16,285 nt of DNA, taken from positions 1 to 16,285 of the forward strand of contig JAEWPQ010000301.1 in NCBI GenBank assembly GCA_023460575.1, written 5' to 3'. The position numbers and the translations under genes are program-made. Source of the DNA: Bacillota bacterium (GTDB lineage Bacteria > Bacillota > Clostridia > Lachnospirales > Lachnospiraceae). A model generated the notes under the pieces. The model ran no database searches, was not told the DNA's origin, and was given only the letters and a program-made list of their open reading frames with translations. Positions 1 to 5,886 of the stretch are shown piece by piece; within the stretch, counting starts at the first letter, position 1; the number at the start of each line of letters is the position of its first letter.

Positions 1-34
1 TATAACAAATACCTTTAGAAAAGAGGTGTACCAT

Positions 35-640
35 ATGAAAGAAAAGTTTGTTGTTACCATAACAAGACAGTTTGGCAGCCTGGGGAGACCCATCGCCAGA
101 ATGGTCAGTGAGAATCTTGGTATCGAATATTATGACAGAGACATCGTTGAGATGACTTCGAAAGATTTAAATCTTCCGGTCTCTGCTGTCAGCGATGTGG
201 AAGAAAGTGCCAAATCAGCATTCTTTAATATGAACTATCCTCTTGGAATGGGGACCACCGCCATTCAGGATTCTGTATTTGCAGTCCAGAAAAAGATAAT
301 CATCGATCTGGCTGAGAGAGAATCATGTATCATCGTAGGAAGATGTGCGGATCATATTCTGGAAGATTATAAGAATATTATCCACATTTTTATATACGCC
401 CCCTATGAGGCAAGGTTAAAAAACTGCGTTGAGCGCCTGAATATGAGACCGGACGAGGCAAGGAAGATGATCGCCTCGGTTGACAAGGCGAGAGAATCCT
501 ATCACAGGCATTACTGCGGCTATGTTATGTCAGATAAGGAGCATAAGCATGTAATGATTGACTCCAGCCTGCTGGGCGTGGAAGGTACCTGTGAAATCTT
601 AACAGAGATTATCCGTAAAAAATTTCAGAATATGCTGTAA
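35..640 (+). CDS. Cytidylate-kinase-like P-loop protein (AAA_26 type)
   Basis: A 201-residue soluble protein of the cytidylate-kinase-like family common in Clostridia. Residues 5-21 hold a beta strand followed by RQFGSLGRPIA, the family's form of the phosphate-binding loop, and EYYDRDIV follows near residue 31, the usual 'fyDre' element. A second strand, IIVGRCADHIL, lies near residues 96-106. These features indicate nucleotide or phosphate binding; the true substrate of this family is not established, so CMP kinase activity should not be assumed. The start is set at ATG 35, preceded at a proper distance by AAAGAGG; a GTG at 26 is in frame but overlaps that ribosome binding site. The promoter must lie before the window. 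It is followed by a hairpin and then the ABC transporter genes, with no obvious functional link to them. Confidence 0.82.
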   Translation: MKEKFVVTITRQFGSLGRPIARMVSENLGIEYYDRDIVEMTSKDLNLPVSAVSDVEESAKSAFFNMNYPLGMGTTAIQDSVFAVQKKIIIDLAERESCIIVGRCADHILEDYKNIIHIFIYAPYEARLKNCVERLNMRPDEARKMIASVDKARESYHRHYCGYVMSDKEHKHVMIDSSLLGVEGTCEILTEIIRKKFQNML

Positions 641-665
641 AAAACATATCCGCATATAACATTCC

Positions 666-707
666 GGGCAATGGAGCTTTTGAAAAAAAGACATTGCCTT
701 TTTTGTT
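666..707 (+). terminator. Hairpin with U-tract between kinase-like gene and ABC operon
   Basis: GGCAATG (667-673) pairs with CATTGCC (692-698). Inside it CTTTT (677-681) can pair with AAAAG (686-690). Six T then GTT follow at 699-707. This has the form of an intrinsic terminator. Only about 20 bases separate the T-tract from the next ribosome binding site, so it may act as a partial terminator or attenuator rather than a full stop. Confidence 0.7.
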
Positions 708-737
708 GTATCAAAAAGGATAAAAAGGAGGTTCATC

Positions 738-1460
738 ATGCTGCAAATAAAAAATCTGTCTAAATGTTTTGAAGATCTGGAAGTATTAAGAGATGTCAAT
801 CTGTCAGTAGAAAAGGGTGAAGTAGTGGTGATTATAGGACCTTCCGGATCAGGTAAAAGTACGCTTCTGCGCTGTGTTAATCTGCTGGAGAACCCTACAG
901 GAGGAGAGATCCTTTATCAGGGAGAGGATATCACACATTTGGGAAAAAAGGTCACAGATTATAGAAAGCAGGTGGGAATGGTATTTCAGAGATTTAATTT
1001 GTTCCCTTTAAAAAATGCCCTGGATAATGTAATGTATGCACCTGTCAAACTCAATAAGGTTCCTGTTAAAGAGGCAAAAGAACAGGCAATGGATCTTCTT
1101 AGAAAGGTCGGGCTGGAAAACAGGGCACATGCTTATCCTTCTGCATTATCAGGCGGACAGCAGCAGCGGGTGGCCATTGCACGGGCGTTAGCAATGAAGC
1201 CTGAGATACTTCTCTTTGATGAGCCGACTTCCGCTTTGGATCCTGAGCTGGTAGGGGATGTGCTGGAGGTAATGAAACAGCTGGCAAAAGAGGGAATGAC
1301 CATGATTGTGGTAACCCATGAAATGGGATTTGCAAAAGATGTGGCAGATCGTGTGATCTTTATGGATGGCGGATTTGTGGTAGAAGAAGGGGCACCCCAG
1401 GACATATTTACGAATCCAAAGAATGAAAGAACCAGGACATTCTTGTCCAGAGTGCTCTAA
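738..1460 (+). CDS. Polar amino acid ABC transporter, ATP-binding protein
   Basis: A 240-residue ATPase of the GlnQ/HisP class, which powers uptake of amino acids or similar polar solutes at the inner face of the membrane. All nucleotide-binding elements are present: Walker A GPSGSGKST at 34-42, Q-loop glutamine at 84 (VFQRFNLFP), signature LSGGQ at 137-141, Walker B ILLFDEP at 157-163, D-loop SALD, and switch histidine 194 in VVTHEM. Length is normal for the family. AAGGAGG sits before the ATG. It opens a tightly packed operon: the permease starts 12 bases after its stop, then the binding protein. No promoter fits in the short gap upstream, so transcription may arrive from the preceding gene through the hairpin at 666-707. 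The transport class is certain, the solute is not. Confidence 0.95.
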   Translation: MLQIKNLSKCFEDLEVLRDVNLSVEKGEVVVIIGPSGSGKSTLLRCVNLLENPTGGEILYQGEDITHLGKKVTDYRKQVGMVFQRFNLFPLKNALDNVMYAPVKLNKVPVKEAKEQAMDLLRKVGLENRAHAYPSALSGGQQQRVAIARALAMKPEILLFDEPTSALDPELVGDVLEVMKQLAKEGMTMIVVTHEMGFAKDVADRVIFMDGGFVVEEGAPQDIFTNPKNERTRTFLSRVL

Positions 1461-1472
1461 GGAGGTGAAAGG

Positions 1473-2168
1473 ATGGAATTAAATTTTGGAAAAGCAATTC
1501 ATACGCTGGGTCCCAGCCTGTGGGGAGGTGTGGGAATTGTTCTTTATATAACACTTTCCGGTTTTTTATGTGCACTCACTGCTGCTCTTATCATCGCAAT
1601 CGGGCGCCTTTCAAAAAACAAGGTGCTCAGCCGGATTTTATCGGTTCTAATTGAACTGATCAGAGGAACACCGCTTCTGGTTCAGCTTTTTTATATCTAT
1701 TATGTGATTCCGACTCTGTTAAACGGAATCCTCACCATGGCAGGGTACGAAACCAATATACAACTGAAAGCATCCACCTGCGGAATCATCGGATTTGCCG
1801 TTAACTACGGCTGTTACATGTCAGAAGTCATCCGTTCCGCAATTCTTGCAGTAGACCCGGGGCAGAGAGAGGCAGGGCTGGCACTGGGATTTAGTGAGGC
1901 GAAGGTAATGTTTCATTTTATCATACCTCCTGCACTGAGAAATTCCGTACCGGTATTTGGAAATTATCTGGTTATGCTTATAAAGGATACGTCCCTGCTG
2001 GCAATGATATCTGTGCAGGAACTTCTTCTTCGTACAAAAACCTATGCTTCCCAGACATTTCTTACGGTAGAAGCCTATACTCTTCTTGCAGTTGTCTACT
2101 TATTACTCAGCATTCCCCTTTCCCAGATGACCGGGATTCTGGAACGCAGACTCAAACGTTTGCCGTAA
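1473..2168 (+). CDS. Polar amino acid ABC transporter, permease protein
   Basis: A 231-residue membrane protein of the HisM/GlnP class. Hydrophobic stretches lie at about 18-44, 52-90, 102-124, 160-180 and 200-222. The cytoplasmic EAA loop that docks on the ATPase runs from about 128 to 160 and reads DPGQREAGLALGF followed by an IPPALRNSVP segment, close to the family consensus. RGTPLLVQLF near 64-73 is the typical family motif. AAGGAGGTGAAAGG precedes the ATG. There is a single permease gene, so the working transporter probably uses it as a homodimer. It is co-transcribed with the ATPase upstream and the lipoprotein binding protein 43 bases downstream. Confidence 0.95.
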   Translation: MELNFGKAIHTLGPSLWGGVGIVLYITLSGFLCALTAALIIAIGRLSKNKVLSRILSVLIELIRGTPLLVQLFYIYYVIPTLLNGILTMAGYETNIQLKASTCGIIGFAVNYGCYMSEVIRSAILAVDPGQREAGLALGFSEAKVMFHFIIPPALRNSVPVFGNYLVMLIKDTSLLAMISVQELLLRTKTYASQTFLTVEAYTLLAVVYLLLSIPLSQMTGILERRLKRLP

Positions 2169-2211
2169 ACTTATATGAATCTATCAACAAGGAAAGAAAG
2201 GCAGGAAAATT

Positions 2212-3123
2212 ATGAAAAAAATTATAACAGGAAAAAGAATTGCAGTGCTGGCAATGATGACCGCAGTTTTACTGACGGGATGCACCGGGAAGGAGGCAGC
2301 AGGAAAAGACACGAAAGCAGGCGAGACACAAAACACCGCTTCCAGCCAGAGTACAGGTGAGTCTGCCATGTTAAAGAAAATAAAGGAGAAGGGATCGATA
2401 CTGATTGGTTCTTCCAACGATGCGCCATTTTGCTATAAAGATGTGGAAAGCGGACAATTAAAGGGAATTGATATCGAGATTTTAAAAGAACTTTGCAAAC
2501 GCCTGGGGATCGGAGATATCGAAATGAAGGAGATTGATTTTTCCAATCTTCTTGTAGAACTGAATAACAACAATATTGATATGGTAGTCGATGGTATGTA
2601 TGTAAAGGATGAGCGGCTGCAAATTGCAGCATTTACAGATAAATGGTATCAGGAGGGTGAGGCAGTTGTAATACCCGCTGATTCAGACATTAAAAACAAA
2701 GAGGAACTAAAAGGTAAAAAAATTGGTGCACAGCCAGGTACTGCATTCTATGAAACTGCACAAAAATGGCTGGATGAAGGAAAAATAGGGGAACTTTTTG
2801 CATTTGACAATCAGGCAACACTGATGACGGCAGTTAACACTGGTAAGGTTGACGCAGTTGTGACTGATGGTATTGTCGCAGGCTTTACACTTTCTTCAGA
2901 CAGTTCTTTAAAGCTGAAGCTTTTAGCACCCTACGAAGCGGAGGCCAGCGGACAGATCGGAGCTGCAGTCCGTTTCCAGGATAAGGATTTCTTAGCTGAA
3001 GTTAACAAGTGTCTGGGTGAAATGAAGGAAGATGGCACATTAGCTGGAATTTTAAAATCCTATGGTCTGACGGATGACTATTTTGTTGGAGTAGAGGAAG
3101 GCAAAACAAAGAACGTAAAATAG
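2212..3123 (+). CDS. Amino acid ABC transporter substrate-binding lipoprotein
   Basis: A 303-residue extracellular binding protein of the SBP_bac_3 type. It begins with a lipoprotein signal peptide: basic start, hydrophobic core, then LLTGC with Cys24 as the lipidation site. A short Ser/Thr/Lys-rich spacer (25-52) precedes the two-lobed domain. Recognisable parts are ILIGSSNDAPF at 63-73, GIDIEILKELCKRLG at 85-99, DMVVDGMYVKDER at 123-135 (where relatives have a 'TpeR' motif with the carboxylate-binding Arg, here Arg135), and VDAVVTDG at 213-220, where Asp219 is at the usual amine-binding site. The Arg and Asp fit a ligand with both an amino and an acid group, although VKDER departs from the usual SITPER form. 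Downstream enzyme genes suggest an omega-amino acid, which is inference. Confidence 0.92.
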   Translation: MKKIITGKRIAVLAMMTAVLLTGCTGKEAAGKDTKAGETQNTASSQSTGESAMLKKIKEKGSILIGSSNDAPFCYKDVESGQLKGIDIEILKELCKRLGIGDIEMKEIDFSNLLVELNNNNIDMVVDGMYVKDERLQIAAFTDKWYQEGEAVVIPADSDIKNKEELKGKKIGAQPGTAFYETAQKWLDEGKIGELFAFDNQATLMTAVNTGKVDAVVTDGIVAGFTLSSDSSLKLKLLAPYEAEASGQIGAAVRFQDKDFLAEVNKCLGEMKEDGTLAGILKSYGLTDDYFVGVEEGKTKNVK

Positions 3124-3146
3124 TTGCGAAAGAGAGAGGCATTTAT

Positions 3147-4277
3147 ATGGATTTTCAATATTACCTGCCGGTTAATCTGGTATTTGGACGGGGAAAAGCG
3201 GATTTAATCGGGGAGAAGGCGGCTTTGTTTGGAACGCGGGCACTGATTGTAACAGGAGGCAGGAGTACCAAGGAATCCGGTCTCCTTGCCAGAACAGAGG
3301 AACTGCTTAAAAACCAGGGAGTTTCCAGCGTGCTTTTTGATAAAGTTGAGCCCAACCCTTTAACGACTACGGTTTATAAGGGAGCCGACATTGCTGCAGA
3401 AGAAGGCTGCGATCTTGTTGTTGCACTTGGAGGCGGGAGCAGTCTGGATGCAGCAAAGGGTATTGCCTTTCAGGCAGTAAACGGAGGAGATATCAACGAT
3501 TACATTTTCGGCAGAAAGGTCAGTGATAAGGCGCTCCCGGTTCTGGCAGTTCCCACTACCTGCGGAACTGGAAGTGAGGGCAATGGATTTGCCGTTATGA
3601 CAAACCCGGATACGTCTGATAAAAAATCGCTCCGGTGCAGTGCCATTGTTCCTGCGTGTTCTATCATTGATCCGCTGCTTATGACGACCATGCCCAAAGC
3701 AGTATTGGCGTCGGTAGGTTTTGATGCTCTTTGCCATAACATGGATGCTTATATATCTTCCATATCCCAGCCGCTCACCGATATGATGGCACTGGAGGGA
3801 ATCCGGCTTGCTGCAGACAGCTTAGAGAAAGTGTGTGAAGACAGCGAAGATTTAGGCAGCTGGGAGAAACTATGTCTGGCAAGTACTTTAGGCGGAATGG
3901 TGATTAACACAGCGGGAGTGACTGCGCTTCATGGAATGGAGCACCCGGTCAGCGGGCTTAAAAATGCGGTTCACGGCAGAGGGCTGGCAGCGCTGGCTCC
4001 ATATGTCTATGAAGCTTCCATAAAAGGTTCGCCCCATAAATTCGCAGCCATGTCAAAATTGCTGGGAGGGAAAAATGAGTATGATTTTGTCAGTCAGATC
4101 AGAGAACTGATTGTCAGACTGCATTTGACAGAAACCCTGGGAGATATGGGGATCAAAGTATCCGATGTACCATGGCTGACAGAAAACTGCATGAAGATAT
4201 CTGCTGCCAGCATTGCAAATCACCCGGTCATATTTAACCGGGAAGAGATAAACAGTATTTATACAAAATCAATATAA
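3147..4277 (+). CDS. Iron-containing (group III) alcohol dehydrogenase
   Basis: A 376-residue NAD(P)-dependent dehydrogenase of the Fe-ADH family, which interconverts aldehydes and alcohols. The N-terminal cofactor domain has GGGSSLDAAK at 95-104 and the PTTCGTGSE motif at 136-144. The C-terminal helical domain carries the four metal ligands with family spacing: Asp193 and His197 in FDALCH, His262 in LHGMEHP, and His276 in AVHG. His266 is also conserved. It follows the amino acid transporter after a 23-base gap and is directly followed by a class III aminotransferase. In that setting it most likely reduces the aldehyde made by the aminotransferase, as 4-hydroxybutyrate dehydrogenase does in GABA fermenters or sulfoacetaldehyde reductase does in taurine users. 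Family assignment is firm; substrate and direction are inferred from neighbours. Confidence 0.93.
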   Translation: MDFQYYLPVNLVFGRGKADLIGEKAALFGTRALIVTGGRSTKESGLLARTEELLKNQGVSSVLFDKVEPNPLTTTVYKGADIAAEEGCDLVVALGGGSSLDAAKGIAFQAVNGGDINDYIFGRKVSDKALPVLAVPTTCGTGSEGNGFAVMTNPDTSDKKSLRCSAIVPACSIIDPLLMTTMPKAVLASVGFDALCHNMDAYISSISQPLTDMMALEGIRLAADSLEKVCEDSEDLGSWEKLCLASTLGGMVINTAGVTALHGMEHPVSGLKNAVHGRGLAALAPYVYEASIKGSPHKFAAMSKLLGGKNEYDFVSQIRELIVRLHLTETLGDMGIKVSDVPWLTENCMKISAASIANHPVIFNREEINSIYTKSI

Positions 4278-4308
4278 ATTGCCTTATGATGGCAAAAAGG
4301 AGGATCTT

Positions 4309-5658
4309 ATGCTGAGAGATGCATTGCCAGAAATAAAAACTCCCCTGCCGGGACCGAAAGCAGAAGCTGTTTTAAAACGGAGAGAGGAAGCGGTGCCAGG
4401 TGCCATTAAATCAGTATATCCCTGTGTGATCAGCAGGGGGGAAGGCGCTATGCTGGAGGATTTGGATGGAAACAGGTTTCTTGACTGGGTAGGCGGTGTC
4501 GGTGTATTGAATATTGGATACAGCCATCCGGAGATTGTAGAAGCGGTTAAGGATCAGTCGGAAAAATACTTTCATGGGATGATGAATATTGTCACACATG
4601 AAGGATACATAGCACTTGCCGAAAAAATGAACGAGATTGTTCCCCTTAAATCAGAAAAAAGAAAAACCATGTTTGCAAATTCCGGAGCTGAGGCAATCGA
4701 GAATGCAGTGAAAATTGCAAAATCCTATACAGGAAGGCCCAATATTATTGTATTTTCCGGGGCGTTTCACGGAAGAACCCTTCTTGCTGCGACGATGACT
4801 GCAAAAAAAGCATATGCATTCGGGCTGGGGCCGTTTCCAGATGGAATATACCGTGCAGAATTCCCATATTTATACAGAAAGCCGGAGGGATTAAGCGACA
4901 GTGCAGCGGTTGACTATTATATGGAAAAACTGCAGAAGGTGTTTGAAGAGGCATCTCCTGCAGAATTCGTGGCGGGAATTGTGGTAGAGCCGGTACAGGG
5001 AGAGGGCGGTTTTGTTCCGGCCCCCATGGAATGGGTGAAGGCGTTAAGGAAAATCTGTGATGAGAAAGGGATTCTGCTGATTGCTGATGAGGTACAGACC
5101 GGTTTTGGACGTTCCGGAAGAATGTTTGTTTCCAACTACTGGAAGGATGCCGGCTGCGCTCCGGATATTCTGGCTTCCGCCAAATCAATAGCCGGAGGAT
5201 TGCCCTTAAGTGCAATCACTGCTTCAGCAGAAATATTTGACGGTGTAAAAGGCGGAATTATAGGCGGAACCTTTGGTGGAAATGCGCTTGCATGTGCATC
5301 TGCTTTAAAAGTGATTGAAATAATGGAAAGAGAAGATCTGTGTTCCCGTTCCATTGAGATATCAGATATATGCAGGAGCCGGTTCGAATTGTGGAAGGAA
5401 AAATTCGAAGAGGTAGGAGATGTGAGAGGAATCGGCTGTATGATGGGAATTGAGTTTGTAACGGATAAACAGAGCAAACAGCCTGATACAGTTTTGGTGA
5501 GAAAGTTGGTTGACTACTGTATCCACCATGGCTTAATTGTGGAAAGTGCAGGTGCATATTCCAATGTGATCCGTTTCCTGTGCCCGTTAGTGGTGACGGA
5601 TGCCCAGCTTGAAAGCGGGCTTTCTATTTTGGAATCCGCGATTGAATCATGCAGGTAA
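4309..5658 (+). CDS. Class III PLP-dependent (omega) aminotransferase, GABA-transaminase-like
   Basis: A 449-residue fold-type I aminotransferase that moves terminal amino groups to a keto acid. Visible elements, numbered from the chosen start, are NSGAEAIENAVKIAK at about 124-138 (phosphate-binding region), FHGRT near 153-157, EPVQGEGG at 227-234 as in GabT, ADEVQTGFGRSG at 259-270 with the pyridine-binding Asp260, Lys292 in SAKSIAGG as the Schiff-base lysine, and GTFGGNALAC at about 320-329. All catalytic residues are present. ATG 4309 is chosen because AAGGAGG lies 6-7 bases before it; an in-frame TTG at 4279 has no such site. It ends the operon begun by the transporter. Pairing with Fe-ADH suggests amine to aldehyde to alcohol conversion. 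4-Aminobutyrate, 5-aminovalerate, beta-alanine or taurine are all possible substrates. Confidence 0.93.
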   Translation: MLRDALPEIKTPLPGPKAEAVLKRREEAVPGAIKSVYPCVISRGEGAMLEDLDGNRFLDWVGGVGVLNIGYSHPEIVEAVKDQSEKYFHGMMNIVTHEGYIALAEKMNEIVPLKSEKRKTMFANSGAEAIENAVKIAKSYTGRPNIIVFSGAFHGRTLLAATMTAKKAYAFGLGPFPDGIYRAEFPYLYRKPEGLSDSAAVDYYMEKLQKVFEEASPAEFVAGIVVEPVQGEGGFVPAPMEWVKALRKICDEKGILLIADEVQTGFGRSGRMFVSNYWKDAGCAPDILASAKSIAGGLPLSAITASAEIFDGVKGGIIGGTFGGNALACASALKVIEIMEREDLCSRSIEISDICRSRFELWKEKFEEVGDVRGIGCMMGIEFVTDKQSKQPDTVLVRKLVDYCIHHGLIVESAGAYSNVIRFLCPLVVTDAQLESGLSILESAIESCR

Positions 5659-5693
5659 GAATAATATAAATTAAAATCAGCAGGTTTTGCCGG

Positions 5694-5724
5694 CAGCAGG
5701 GTGTTTATGCATCCTGCTGTTTTT
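5694..5724 (+). terminator. Intrinsic terminator of transporter/aminotransferase operon
   Basis: CAGCAGG (5694-5700) pairs with CCTGCTG (5713-5719), extended inward by GTG/CAT (one G-U pair), with a loop of about six bases and a five-T tail. A second copy of CAGCAGG at 5678-5684 could compete for the same 3' arm; it may be chance. Confidence 0.85.
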
Positions 5725-5791
5725 GTCATTAGAATAAAATGAAAGATTTTCTTACAAATATTACCAATTGGCTGAAGATTAACTGATTCTG

Positions 5792-5821
5792 TTGACACAT
5801 GGTATCATTTGTCATTATAAT
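5792..5821 (+). promoter_or_regulatory. Sigma-A promoter for cell-wall hydrolase/cohesin operon
   Basis: TTGACA at 5792-5797, a perfect -35, is followed by TATAAT at 5816-5821 with an 18-base spacer (TTATAA at 5815-5820 gives 17). Both boxes match the consensus, so this should be a strong vegetative promoter. The leader to ATG 5887 is about 58 bases. The rest of the gap from 5725 to 5886 shows no gene or riboswitch that I can recognise. Confidence 0.8.
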
Positions 5822-5886
5822 AAAATAATGTATGATTTACATATAACTGGAAATAAAAATACTTGAGTGTATCATGGGAGAAACAG

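Noticed and set aside
4279..4308. TTG start and small hairpin TTGCC/GGCAA before the aminotransferase
   Set aside because: The TTG has no ribosome binding site and the five-bp stem is too short to claim a role; ATG 4309 is well supported.
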